Origin: Brugia malayi
Lineage: Eukaryota; Nematoda; Chromadorea; Rhabditida; Onchocercidae
Assembly (NCBI RefSeq): GCF_000002995.4
Contig: NW_025062478.1
Coordinates: 7,416,001-7,480,000, forward strand
Length of the DNA: 64,000 bases
Direction of reading: 5' to 3'
Part shown: positions 11,924 to 22,964 of the stretch, piece by piece
Numbering within the stretch: position 1 is the stretch's first letter
Layout: each line of letters begins with the position of its first letter
The notes under the pieces: model-generated
Told to the model about the DNA's origin: nothing
Databases searched by the model: none
What the model saw: only the letters and a program-made list of their open reading frames with translations
Made by a program: the position numbers and the translations under genes

Positions 11924-14900
11924 TTAATCACTAACCAAATCAGATGGTCCGTGTAGAAAAAGTTCTTCAATCATTTGAGCTTGGTGTCTAATTACCAATT
12001 TGTCTCGGCGATGCTTCCTAGAACGTGGCCATAGCTTGATTTTCGGTTGTTGCCAGGTACCCTCTGTTCCGGGTACTTCAACTCGCATCATAGAATTCTG
12101 ACCATAAATGAACTCGACATGGGTTGTTAGCTCCCTCTCTGTTTTCTTTTCTGTTCCATTTTTCTTTTCAGGATCTATTTTTGGATCTGTTGGCTTATCG
12201 CGCGCTACAGAGAGAGTGATTGTCGGTTCACACAACTGGAGAGTTACCTCGGTAACCACAAGCCCGTCAACCTTATAATCATGCTGCTTGTGCTCTTGCT
12301 TTCTGGAACCATTGCTTTGATGTTGGATTTGATCAAGAAACTGCTGCGCATCACTTTCAGGAAATGTTCTAGATGATGATGTCTGGAAGTTACATTGAGC
12401 ATATCCCGAAACCGGAATAAATGGTCTGGTTGCTGGCTGAAACTGCCCTGAATGAGATGCACCAAATTGCTGTAAAACTTGACCAGATTCAGAAATTCTT
12501 GCCATGGGCTGTGCAGGTAATCCAGGAACTGGCTGGGAGAATTTCGACACTTGACCATGTAATGGCTCTGTTCCTGTTATTGGCTGTGTAGGCATTCCAG
12601 GAACTGCCTGAGAAAATTGCGGTACGACTTGACCAGGTAATGGCCCTGTTCCTGTTATTGGCTGTGTAGGCATTCCAGGAACTGCCTGAGGAAATTGCGG
12701 TACGACTTGACCAGGTAATGGCCCTGTTCCTGTTATTGGCTGTGTAGGCATTCCAGGAACTGCCTGAGGAAATTGCGGTACGACTTGACCAGGTAATAGT
12801 CCTGTTCCTGTTATTGGCTGTGTAGGCATTCCAGGAACTACCTGAGGAAATTGCGGTACGACTTGACCAGGTAATGGTCCTGTTCCTGTTATTGGCTGTG
12901 TAGGCCCAGGAACTGCCTGAGGAAATTGCGGTATGACTTGACCGGGTAACGGCTGTGCGGGAATCCTTGTCATTGGCTGTACAGATAAATTAGGGACAGG
13001 ATGAGGAAATTGCGGTATGACAGGAAAAGGTCCATATTGTTGTGGCTGTAGAACTTGGCTGTATAGCGGTCCTGCACGAGTCTCTACCATTTGCATTTCG
13101 GGTTGTGCTGAATATGATTGGAAAGGCACCGGGTCATACTGTTGTGGAACTTGGCTGTATAGCGGTCCTGCACGAGTCTCTACCATTTGCATTTCGGGTT
13201 GTACTGGATATGGCGGGGCGGAAAGCGGTCTATACATAGGAGCTTCTACAATTTGTATCCCAGTTTGTTGCGGAAATGGAACAACAGGAATAGATCCATA
13301 TTGTTGAGGAACTTGGTTATGAAGATGTCCACCAAGACCTTCTACAATTTGCATTTTGGTTTGCATTAACTGTGCTTCTTGTGGAGGGAAACATTGTGCC
13401 ATTGATGGTTGCACGTAACTCACGGTCTGTTCAATTTGCAATAGACCTGCGGTAGACACTCTTTTAAATTTCTTATTTTTTGAGGTATCCGGAAGTTTTT
13501 CATCTGATTCTTGCATTTCCGCAGCATTTTTAGTTGCTCCTTGTATCTGTGCAGGAGTCTCAGATATTTCTTCCTTCTGCACCGGAATTCCGAGTGATGT
13601 TTCTTCCTTCTGTACTGGAGTTCCGAGTGATGCTTTTTCCTTCTGTACTGGAGTTTCGAGTGATGCTTTTTCCTTCTGTACTGGAGTTCGGAGTGATGTT
13701 TCTTCCTCCTGTACTGGAGTTCCGCGTGATGTTTCTTCCTTCTGTACTGGAGTTCCGCGTGATGTTTCTTCCTTCTGTACTGGAGTTCCGAGTGATGTTT
13801 CTTCCTTCTGCACCGGAGTTCCGAGTGATGCTTTTTCCTTCTGTACTGGAGTTCGGAGTGATGTTTCTTCCTCCTGTACTGGAGTTCGGAGTGATGTTTC
13901 TTCCTCCTGTACTGGAGTTCCGCGTGATGTTTCTTCCTTCTGTACTGGAGTTTCGAGTGATGCTTTTTCCTTCTGTACTGGAGTTCGGAGTGATGTTTCT
14001 TCCTCCTGTACTGGAGTTCCGCGTGATGTTTCTTCCTTCTGTACTGGAGTTCGGAGTGATGTTTCTTCCTCCTGTACTGGAGTTCCGCGTGATGTTTCTT
14101 CCTTCTGTACTGGAGTTCCGAGTGATGCTTTTTCCTTCTGTACTGGAGTTTCGAGTAATGCTTTTTCCTTCTGTACTGGAGTTTCGAGTGATGCTTTTTC
14201 CTTCTGTACTGGAGTTCGGAGTGATGTTTCTTCCTCCTGTACTGGAGTTCCGCGTGATGTTTCTTCCTTCTGTACTGGAGTTCGGAGTGATGTTTCTTCC
14301 TCCTGTACTGGAGTTCCGCGTGATGTTTCTTCCTTCTGTACTGGAGTTTCGAGTGATGCTTTTTCCTTCTGTACTGGAGTTTCGAGTAATGCTTTTTCCT
14401 TCTGTACTGGAGTTTCGAGTGATGCTTTTTCCTTCTGTACTGGAGTTCGGAGTGATGTTTCTTCCTCCTGTACTGGAGTTCCGCGTGATGTTTCTTCCTT
14501 CTGTACTGGAGTTCCGCGTGATGTTTCTTCCTTCTGTACTGGAGTTTCGAGTAATGCTTTTTCCTTCTGTACTGGAGTTTCGAGTGATGCTTTTTCCTTC
14601 TGTACTGGAGTTCGGAGTGATGTTTCTTCCTCCTGTACTGGAGTTCCGCGTGATGTTTCTTCCTTCTGTACTGGAGTTCCGCGTGATGTTTCTTCCTTCT
14701 GTACTGGAGTTTCGAGTGATGCTTTTTCCTTCTGTACTGGAGTTTCGAGTGATGCTTTTTCCTTCTGTACTGGAGTTCGGAGTGATGTTTCTTCCTCCTG
14801 TACTGGAGTTCCGCGTGATGTTTCTTCCTTCTGTACTGGAGTTCCGCGTGATGTTTCTTCCTTCTGTACTGGAGTTTCGAGTGATGCTTTTTCCTTCTGT

Positions 14901-16021
14901 ACTGGAGTTCGGAGTGCTGTTTGTTTCTTCTGCACTTGAGTTTGAAATGTTGTTTCTTCCTGCTTCTGAGCTACAATTCCAATTGTTGTTTGCTTCTGCA
15001 TCAGAGTTTCAGTTGTTCCTCCTTGCTTTTGCACCAGGGTCATAGTTGCTTTTCGCTGCTTCTGCGCAGCTACCCTTTCCTGCATTGGAGTTCCTCCTTG
15101 CTTCTGCACCGGGGTTCCAGTTGTCCTTTCCTGTTTTTGTATAGGTATTCTTCCTTCCTTATGAACTGGAGTTTCAGTTATTCTTTCTTGCTTTTGCCCC
15201 AGAGTCCCAGCGGCACTTTCTTGGCTCTTGACCGAAGTTGTAGGTATCCTTTTTTTCTTCTCTTTCGGAATCCTGGTTGCTAATTCTTGCTTCTGAGCAT
15301 CAACTTCAGGTACTTTTTCTTTTTTTTGTATTAAAGTTTTAGTTACGGTTTCTTGTTTCTGCACAGAATCTTGTTTTCGTGTCAGAGTTCCGATCGTCTT
15401 TTCTTGTCTGTGCGTAGGAGTTCTTACTATTCCTTTTTGACATGAAGTTCCAGCTCTCAGTCCTTGTTGCTGATCTGAAGTTTCAGCTGTTCCTTGCTTT
15501 TCCCGTCTGATAGTCTCACTAGTTGCTTCTTTCCTCTGATCGGAAGTTCTAATTTTTCTATCTTTTTTCTTTATAATACTTCCTCTTTTTTCTAGTGCGG
15601 AAATTCTAACTGCTTCTTCTTGCTTTTGCATAGAATATCCAGCTACTTTTTCTTCTTTCTGCACTGAAATTGTAACTTTATGTTTTTGCTCAGGATTTAA
15701 ATCTCCTTTTTCCGGTTTTTGCCCTGACATCACAGTTATCTCCTGGTAAGCAGTCTCAGAGAGTTCCTCTCCTTTCTCCGTGGAAGCACTAGCCTCCTGC
15801 AATGAAGATATTACCGTTTTTTTTTGCTTCTGAGTACTACTTCTAATTATTGCTTCTTGTTTCTGGAAAATAGTTCCGGTCTCTCTTTTTTGCTTTTGAT
15901 CTGAAATCGCTCCCGTTTGCCTATGTGTACAAATCCTAACCATTTCTTCAGAAGTCCTCTGTTCTTGCTTCTGTTCGAAAGATCTAGTTGCCATTTCTTT
16001 TTTTTCTGATGTTCCAGCCAT
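11924..16021 (-). CDS. Large single-exon repetitive Q/K/E/P-rich protein (1365 aa), unrecognised
   Basis: One uninterrupted frame of 1365 codons, from ATG 16021 to a TAA at 11924. The order is: (1) residues ~1-365, degenerate units with a QKQE-type core; (2) residues ~366-830, about 41 units of an 11-residue repeat TPVQKEETSRG and variants; (3) a unique stretch with AQCFPPQEAQLMQ; (4) two to three MQMVETRAGPLYSQV units; (5) about five 26-residue proline/glycine units (PITGTGPLPGQVVPQFPQAV...); (6) a unique, charged C-terminal ~130 residues. There is no signal peptide, no membrane segment and very few cysteines, so a disordered scaffold or filament-like cytoplasmic/nuclear protein is plausible. 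A TTTTTTCCAG acceptor lies 10 nt before the ATG, fitting spliced-leader trans-splicing. Long unbroken frame conservation through the repeats supports it being coding. The function is unknown. Confidence 0.75.
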   Translation of the reverse strand: MAGTSEKKEMATRSFEQKQEQRTSEEMVRICTHRQTGAISDQKQKRETGTIFQKQEAIIRSSTQKQKKTVISSLQEASASTEKGEELSETAYQEITVMSGQKPEKGDLNPEQKHKVTISVQKEEKVAGYSMQKQEEAVRISALEKRGSIIKKKDRKIRTSDQRKEATSETIRREKQGTAETSDQQQGLRAGTSCQKGIVRTPTHRQEKTIGTLTRKQDSVQKQETVTKTLIQKKEKVPEVDAQKQELATRIPKEKKKRIPTTSVKSQESAAGTLGQKQERITETPVHKEGRIPIQKQERTTGTPVQKQGGTPMQERVAAQKQRKATMTLVQKQGGTTETLMQKQTTIGIVAQKQEETTFQTQVQKKQTALRTPVQKEKASLETPVQKEETSRGTPVQKEETSRGTPVQEEETSLRTPVQKEKASLETPVQKEKASLETPVQKEETSRGTPVQKEETSRGTPVQEEETSLRTPVQKEKASLETPVQKEKALLETPVQKEETSRGTPVQKEETSRGTPVQEEETSLRTPVQKEKASLETPVQKEKALLETPVQKEKASLETPVQKEETSRGTPVQEEETSLRTPVQKEETSRGTPVQEEETSLRTPVQKEKASLETPVQKEKALLETPVQKEKASLGTPVQKEETSRGTPVQEEETSLRTPVQKEETSRGTPVQEEETSLRTPVQKEKASLETPVQKEETSRGTPVQEEETSLRTPVQEEETSLRTPVQKEKASLGTPVQKEETSLGTPVQKEETSRGTPVQKEETSRGTPVQEEETSLRTPVQKEKASLETPVQKEKASLGTPVQKEETSLGIPVQKEEISETPAQIQGATKNAAEMQESDEKLPDTSKNKKFKRVSTAGLLQIEQTVSYVQPSMAQCFPPQEAQLMQTKMQIVEGLGGHLHNQVPQQYGSIPVVPFPQQTGIQIVEAPMYRPLSAPPYPVQPEMQMVETRAGPLYSQVPQQYDPVPFQSYSAQPEMQMVETRAGPLYSQVLQPQQYGPFPVIPQFPHPVPNLSVQPMTRIPAQPLPGQVIPQFPQAVPGPTQPITGTGPLPGQVVPQFPQVVPGMPTQPITGTGLLPGQVVPQFPQAVPGMPTQPITGTGPLPGQVVPQFPQAVPGMPTQPITGTGPLPGQVVPQFSQAVPGMPTQPITGTEPLHGQVSKFSQPVPGLPAQPMARISESGQVLQQFGASHSGQFQPATRPFIPVSGYAQCNFQTSSSRTFPESDAQQFLDQIQHQSNGSRKQEHKQHDYKVDGLVVTEVTLQLCEPTITLSVARDKPTDPKIDPEKKNGTEKKTERELTTHVEFIYGQNSMMRVEVPGTEGTWQQPKIKLWPRSRKHRRDKLVIRHQAQMIEELFLHGPSDLVSD
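12536..12960. repeat. 78-bp coding tandem repeat (26-aa unit)
   Basis: About five to five and a half near-identical 78-bp units encode, on the minus strand, PITGTGPLPGQVVPQFPQAV + PGMPTQ. Units differ by a few substitutions (P/L, A/V, P/S), and the outermost units are degenerate. It lies inside the repetitive protein gene and keeps its frame because the unit is a multiple of three. Confidence 0.85.
13566..14920. repeat. 33-bp coding minisatellite, about 41 units
   Basis: About 41 tandem 33-bp units encode 11 residues each on the minus strand. Main variants: A = TPVQKEETSRG, B = TPVQEEETSLR, C = TPVQKEKASLE, plus rarer KALLE, KASLG and EETSLG forms. Variants are not random: B follows A or B, and blocks such as A-A-B-C-C recur, showing multi-unit duplications (higher-order structure). 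The unit length is a multiple of three, so copy changes keep the reading frame. The opposite strand also lacks stops across the array, giving a long but spurious antisense frame. Confidence 0.9.
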
Positions 16022-17233
16022 CTATGAAATACTGGAAAAAATGAAAGTATTTGCTTGAGTATAAGAAATCATGAACATCATAGCACTAATTATCACTTGC
16101 ACACATTACTGCCTCAACTTTGAAAAGTGAGCCGCATCGCATTACTATGTACTGCATGCTACATCTTGCTCTCCGTTATTTCTGGGAATAGATTATCCAA
16201 GTTCTGCACTAACCTGACATACAAGTTAGGCCAGACTACGAACGAACATTTGTTTTGTCAGAAAATTGGAGAAAAGAAATATGATTTATGGTCACATAAG
16301 GGCTAGCATTTTATTGCTTCTCACTTATCACTATGAGGTTCTTATCAGCAAAAAGTATCAGATACTCGCAAACTTACTATTTCAATTTGCAAATCGCGGT
16401 AAATGCTTCCGAAAAGACACTAATCACTGAAGAAAAGAAGAAGTAGATGACATTACCCGCTCTAGATGCAGTGCATGATCCCGCAATGACCGCACCATTT
16501 TCATTTTATATTGACAGCATATAAAAAAATGATTGCAGTGCGAACGTTCACTAGCAGATCAGGAATAAGGGGATGAATCAACAACGGTAGAGTAGCATAT
16601 TCGGAATAGTCTATATAATGACAACATTGTGCTTTATAATCAGTAGTATAATGATCATAGTGAGAACATATCCATTCCTTTGATAAGTATTTGAAATTTT
16701 TTTTTTGAAATGATTTTGATTATTGAAAAACTTACTGAAAGATTAAAAGATTATTGCAAGATAATTGATTCTTATGAAAAATTGGAAAATTTTGTACATT
16801 TGCTATAATATCCATTTTAAATTAGGTACTCAGTGATTTAGTAAATCCTAATACTCTAGTTTCTTAAATGAATTATTTGTCACTTCATAACTGAATTACT
16901 TCTCAAATAACTGACGTGTTGTACGAAAAATGATTTCTTCATCTTACCTTATAATTTCGATAAACTGAACATCTGTTTTTGATTGTGCTGAAATGCTTCT
17001 AAGCACTTTCACAATATATTTTTAATTACAAATTAAATTCTCTTAATTTCATGGCAGATGATTGAGAATTATCATTTTAAAATCAGTCCCTTTAGTACAA
17101 AAGTAAATCATATTGAACCTAGCTCGAACTTAGCTTAATGAGTTATTAAGTACGAAGGTTATGGTAAATGAAAGCAAGATTAGGAATTAATTGTATTAAC
17201 TAATTAATTTGTAAGCTAAATGGTAATTTGTTT
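16022..17233. other. Intergenic region upstream of the repetitive protein gene
   Basis: No gene is recognised. The minus-strand side begins with a candidate trans-splice acceptor (AG at 16033-16032, 10-nt leader 16031-16022). The rest is AT-rich DNA that probably holds the promoter of the repetitive gene and distal upstream DNA of the first P450 gene. Confidence 0.5.
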
Positions 17234-17742
17234 AATCCACTTTATCAGTTGTTTGAACTGTTTGATAATTTTCTTGTTGTTCTCTTCTCTTAAATCAACT
17301 TTTATTTGTTCATTTTATACTTTTGTTGTGCAAGGAATAGTTTTTTAAACTTCGGTCCATGTCATTCAAAGAATCACAGTGTTATCATTTGGTTTTTGTC
17401 TTCGCGGCAAATCAACAGGGAAACTCGTTCTTTTGATCAGTGTAATAAATTTAACGAAATACCTCTGCAAAGAAATGTCCAACTCTTATAATTCTGTGTT
17501 GCTTTCGTCGGTTCATTAAACATTTCGTAATTAAACTTATTTCTCTCTGATCTTAGTAGTCAAAAATGGGGTTTTGATCAGTCTTTCAGAAAAGTAGTTT
17601 GGTCTCATTGATTTTTCTAGAAAACTGTGTTTAGTAAGTTAAACTGTCCAAAAAAGAAAGAATTTGATTGAAGTATTTTGGGACAAGAAATTTATTTTTT
17701 TAAATAGAATATGTACCAGAGTTTACATTTCGGATTTCGGAA
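17234..17742. repeat. 509-bp direct repeat, copy 1 (upstream of P450 A)
   Basis: By eye this is identical to 22965-23473. It begins at AATCCACTTTATCAG and ends at CGGATTTCGGAA. It lies about 0.7 kb before the first P450 start, while its partner lies about 1.4 kb before the second. The offset between copies (5731 bp) differs from that of the gene bodies (6486 bp), so the two identity tracts are separate. It contains only a 61-codon frame, identical in both copies and without known homology. It could be a shared upstream regulatory segment. Confidence 0.85.
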
Positions 17743-18422
17743 ATTTATCTATCAGTATATTTTCTTATCTCATTATTTCAATTCGATTTTGGACATTCGG
17801 ATTTTTAACTACAAGTGCATCAAAAAGCTTTTGCTTCTGTTTGCTTCACCATGACCTGACTTACGCCAACTGCATTTTGTGTGTGGAAAATAATGCACAG
17901 TCTTGTTAAGCAGCTGAAGTTCAATTTATGTTAGAACAAACACGATCAAGCAGATTTTTCCTATGACCAAAGTGACAATTCTTTAAATATTGAGAGAAAA
18001 TTTTTTTACACAGTCGAGAAGGAAGTTCGTGATAATATAATATGTAAAACAAAGATAAATGATCATCACCACATATATTCTAATCAAAAACTGAGTTACT
18101 GCAACTCCTGAGTGATTGCAATCATAATTACAAGAATTAAAAAATGAAAAACAATGATTAAAGTTTCCTTGAACAAGAACTATCGACAGCTTAGAACAAA
18201 AATTTCAATATCTCAAAATTCTAGCTTTCTTCATTTCTTCCCCATCATTAACAAAACCATATGAGAATAAAATTGTTGTGCAATTTTTAAGTTTAACATC
18301 TACTACAAAAAGAGAAAAAGGAATAAAGAAATGTAAATTTCTTTTTTGGAGTTTTCTTACATGTCTGTTTGTTTGTAAAATTTTACTTATTCCAAATTAA
18401 CTATGTTTTTCAGAGTACGACG
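17743..18422. other. Proximal upstream region of P450 A with trans-splice acceptor
   Basis: This is diverged from the matching region of copy B, though the last ~80 bp still align loosely. TATGTTTTTCAG ends at 18413, nine nucleotides before ATG 18423, a good candidate for spliced-leader addition. No gene is seen in the rest. Confidence 0.55.
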
Positions 18423-21400
18423 ATGGGATTAGTAAGTGCTTCACTGATCACATTGGTACTCGTTTGGATCATTCACTTCGTCATTAAAAAACTCAGAACT
18501 ATACTGAAGCAAATTAATGCGGTACAGGGACCACCAACTTGGCCACTTATAGGCAATCTACACCAGTTTCATTTCAAACCAGATGGTACATATTTCAACT
18601 TTTTTCGTGTCGTTGCTATTTGAAAAGTTGGCTCTAAAATTAGATTAATTAGTTTGGCAATAAAAACTAACTTCTCGCAGAAATTACATGCATATGACAT
18701 TAAATTTGAACAGAAGAACCAATTAATTTTCCTTATTTAAATTGGTTCGAATTTAAAATTAGATTCAAGATCTATAAATTGGGCAAGTTTTTAAGAGTAA
18801 AATTCTTAATCAGTTGTTTCCTCATTGTAATTTTCAAAGTGCAGTGAGAAAATTGATGAAAGTTATAGAAGCGTTGGAAATATCACCTGTTAGAGAAGAA
18901 ATTAGATATGAAATTGAAGAGGGAGAAAATGTACTAATTGAGAAGAAAGCAAATAACAGAGGCCATAAAGTTTTAGAGAGAACTGCAACATTTTTTGTTC
19001 CAACAAATTATTTTACACTAAAATATCAAAAATGAAAGTATATTACAGAATTCTTCGAACAAGCTCAGGGTATAGCATATATGTTACAAGCACGCGGTGA
19101 GCGCATGTGTCGTATTTGGTTCGGTCCCTGTCCATGGATTTTACTGTACGGAGCAGACGAGTGCGAAGCTATTCTTGGAAGTAATAAAATCTTAGACAAA
19201 CCATTTCAATATGGCTTTTTAAGTGGATGGATTGGACAAGGGCTGCTGATCAGGTCGTGTTTTCTCGAATATTTCCTAGCTTTGAAATTTGACGATTTAA
19301 AGAGCTTTTAATATATATAAATTTTTTTTTTTTTGATAAGTACAATAAAAAAATCAGTCAAAACTGATTCTCTATCAGTTGAAAGTGAAGTATTACAAAA
19401 ATTAGAAGACCAAAAAATATTAATTATCTTATGAAGAAAACCAGCCTATTAATATTTACTGGTGCTTAAAAATACATATATATCACTGAAAAATCCATTT
19501 TCTGGAATCCATACAGATGGAAACTAGAAGGAAGACTAACTGCGATTTAATTGCACCTGTTTGCTCATTTCTTCATAATTTTTTAGAAAAAACTTCGGAA
19601 AATTGACAATTCCCTTTGGTGCAGATTATGATAATTAAATCCCTTAAATTTTTATTCAAAAACAAGATTTGAAATTTGAAAAAAAAGAAGAAATCGTTTT
19701 ATTAAAAGGAGGGATGAACTAGAATTTCTATTTTGCTGTATCACCAGCCAAACAATCGTTTTCGAACAGAAACGTAAAAATTCTCATAAGTGATGAGAAT
19801 ATTTAGAAAGCTCTAGACTTTTCGACACAGTTCTACTTTCGAATTTGACAATAAAGAGTAGGTAGGAAGTGTTTTTGAACAGGTCGATTGTGATTAAGCT
19901 ATTCAATATTGGCACGAGTGATAACGATTATCTTGAGTTGACTTTTACTATCGGACTGTTTTTATTTTCACCTTACTATAATCACTGTCGACTTTGTTCA
20001 ATGTGCAAAAGATTAACTTAGGAATCAAATTTAACTAATTAATTAGGCGGAGATCAATTAGTTTTATTTGCTTCTTATTTTTTCATATTTTAGCTGTCAT
20101 TTATTGTTATCTCTGATTCTTGATTATTTCAGCGAGCCAAAAAAGTGGCGATCGCGACGAAAACTTCTTACACCGACATTTCACTATGACATATTGAAAG
20201 ATTTTGTTGGTGTAAGTAAAAACACTTTACTGGAGGCTTTGTAAATTGAGACTGATTTTAATAGTATATGTTCTCTCTACAAATTTCTATTAACACAGAG
20301 TTATAGCGCGAAATTTTATATAATTACTGCTCTCCGATAACTAGATCTTTAGGTGTATAATAAGCACGGACAAACACTGCTACAAAAATTCCACGCTTTG
20401 TGTGGTAATCAGTACAACGATATATTTCATATGATATCGCTGTGTACATTGGATATTATCTGCGAAGCTGCTCTCGGTACACATGTCGATGCCCAGAACA
20501 AATCGTCTCCATACTTGGATGCTGTTTGCAAGTTTGTTTATTTAAATTATTTGAAAGAAAATGCTTTCAATTCAACGTCTCACACTCTTTGTAAAATTAT
20601 TTTGTCATGATTTTAATAGCTTAAGTACTATTTCATTCCTAAAATTAAAAATGAATGAAAAAACATAGATTTAAGGATAAAATATATTATTCACCAGCGA
20701 ACACTGAAGGCACATTTTTACTTCGACACCATTTATAATATATTTGGCAGCGGGAAAGATGAGAGCAAATGCACTGAAATACTTCACGAATTCACTGGCG
20801 CGGTAATTTGACGGCGTTATCTAAGTTCTTTTGCTTAAAAACATGACTTCCCGTTATGCGACTTATTCAAATACCAATATTGTGAAAAGTTTTGAGAAGC
20901 TCTGGTTTTTGCCTTTATAAAATTAAATTAATTCTATAGGCAATAGCAAATCGTAAGAGATTAGTCGATGAAGCTGGTGGTGTCAGTAGCCTAATGGAGA
21001 AAGAAACAGTATCAGGTACGATGAGCTTATTGCCGAGTATGATTCTGTAAGCTGTTTATTAATCAGTATGACCTAAATTTTCATTTTCAGGCAAACGACG
21101 TATGGCGTTTCTGGATTTCATGCTCGATTTAAATGCTAAGGGTGAATTACCTATGGAAGGTGTACAGGAAGAAGTGGACACATTCACTTTCGAAGTAATT
21201 TTTTATTTTGTTATCCAACAATTATGCTTCCTTTATTCCTCATTGAAAATAAGCTTAAAAACACTTTAGGCACACGATTCAACTTCAACAAGCATGAACT
21301 GGTTTTTGCACTTGATGGGTACCAATCCAGAAATTCAAGCGAAAGTTCAAAAGGAAGTCGACGAAGTTTTAGGGGAAGGTATGTGGCTTTAAAAAAATAT

Positions 21401-22331
21401 ATATGTGTACATACATATATATCCAGAAACAGCTGTGTCATAATTTTTCAGAAAATAGATCTGTGACGTATGAGGACCTCGGACAACTAAGATTCTTGGA
21501 GGCCTGCATCAAAGAAACATTGCGACTATTTCCTAGTGTACCTATGCAGGCACGATTATTGACTGAAGATACAAAAATCGGTATAAGTTTTCCAACACCG
21601 GAAAAGCTCAGTGCATTTTGAACTTATTGAAGCTTTGATTACTGTCTGCAGATATTATCAGACTCATATCTTAAAATTTAGTAAATAATGCAAAATATAT
21701 ATAATATTTGACCATACAGGCGCATTCTGACAAATTTCAGTTTTTTCTTATATGAATGTGTCAATGTTCAGAGTAGGATTCCTGATTTAAAAATCGTTTT
21801 CAATGGGACTATTGTCAATAAAGTATTCGGCTTCAGGAAATAAGCTGCTACCATGTGGTATGAGCGTTGTAATTATTGCATCAATGGTGCATAGAGATCC
21901 ACGATACTGGCCGGATCCAGAAGCATTCAAACCAGAACGATTCATTGACAATCAGCCCAGACATCCGTTTTCATATATTCCTTTCTCTGCTGGACCCAGA
22001 AATTGCATCGGTATCAGATTTGTTGAAAAAAACTGTTTGACTTGAGGAATGGGAAATATTTCAAAATTACAAGCATAATAGTATGATACAAAGAGTAAAT
22101 ACATAAAATTAATATTCTTAGGATAATGGACAAACATCTCTTACAGGACAACGGTTCGCACTTATGGAAGAAAAATGCATCCTAGCGCTGCTAATGCGGA
22201 ATTTGAAGGTGAAATCGAAACTACGTACCGATCAGATGCGTGTGTCCGCTGAGCTTGTAATTCGACCACTATTTGGCAATAACATACGATTTGAAGCACG
22301 TAAATTTGGGGACTACGTGCAAATCGCATAG
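18423..22331 (+). CDS. CYP4: Cytochrome P450, CYP4-type, copy A
   Basis: Exons: 18423-18585, 19049-19253, 20133-20211, 20353-20531, 20676-20802, 20940-21015, 21091-21194, 21270-21378, 21452-21580, 21837-22010 and 22147-22331; all phases agree (1530 nt, 509 aa). In order: an N-terminal membrane anchor ([16 protein letters not shown]); [14 protein letters not shown]; the CYP4-like [21 protein letters not shown] region; I-helix [14 protein letters not shown] (residues ~306-317); K-helix ETLR (369-372); PERF; and heme loop [10 protein letters not shown] with Cys447. P450s of this type are ER-bound monooxygenases acting on fatty acids or other lipophiles, using NADPH-P450 reductase. Glu311 matches the CYP4 glutamate that can attach heme covalently. 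The usual DTT is DST here. This is the tandem duplicate of the next P450 gene. The substrate is unknown. Confidence 0.95.
18814..19035 (+). other. 73-codon open frame inside P450 intron 1 (both copies)
   Basis: An E/K-rich frame ([35 protein letters not shown]) fills much of intron 1 of copy A and is repeated exactly at 25300-25521 in copy B. Its composition is more protein-like than other intronic frames here. It does not join the P450 exons: exon 1 and exon 2 match each other in phase without it. It may be a fragment of another gene inserted before the duplication, or chance. Not recognised. Confidence 0.3.
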
Positions 22332-22925
22332 ATCGATATTTCAGTTTGATTGTCGCGAGATATTCAATGAAATAATACCTAATGGTGCATGCAATAATGT
22401 TTGTCTGAATGGTTAATAATGTGTTGGGTTAAATGAAAAGTTTATAGCTAATCATATTCTCGCCCTGTCCATTTATTATTTCATATGATCCTCTTTCCTT
22501 TAGTCCTCTCCATTTTATAAACCGTATCACTATTCAAATGCAGTCATCGTAATCGGAATCATTTGGAAGCGAGCTTTGTAGGCTCAAATTGTTACTTAGT
22601 CTGCAAAACATAGATAGCCATCTGGTTCAAGGCTAGATCATGTTAATTCTATCATAACAATGCCGAATCATAATGGTGTGTGTTTTCATTAAGTGTGTAA
22701 TAAATGCTAGTTGAAGTAGTAATGTTTCTGAGCAATTTGCTTGACATCAATATCAGCTGTATAATCTGCAGACAGGATCTTCGCTACAACACTAGATTGT
22801 CATTAAGTTCAAGTGGTTCGATAAAGAAAGTATTGGAATGTTACTTTCAGTAAAGAAGACATATGCAATAATAAGATAGACTGCGGAATTTGATGCATTA
22901 TGTAATTAATTCACTTGGAATAAAG
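22332..22925. repeat. Identical 3' flank of P450 A
   Basis: After the stop codon the sequence stays identical to 28855-29448 (offset 6523), ending at GGAATAAAG. It presumably contains the 3' UTR. The match breaks one base after the shared AATAAAG, a possible poly(A) signal context. Confidence 0.8.
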
Positions 22926-22964
22926 CGTTAAGTAATTAACTTACAAGCTATGTTTCTAAATGGT

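Noticed and set aside
13534..15045. 503-codon open frame on the plus strand over the minisatellite
   Set aside because: It is the reverse complement of the 33-bp array; a 33-bp unit with no stop in one antisense frame stays open for the whole array. The minus-strand frame continues far outside the array and has a leader acceptor.
17306..17491. 61-codon frame repeated at 23037-23222
   Set aside because: It is identical only because the whole 509-bp block is repeated; no splice partners, composition or family support.
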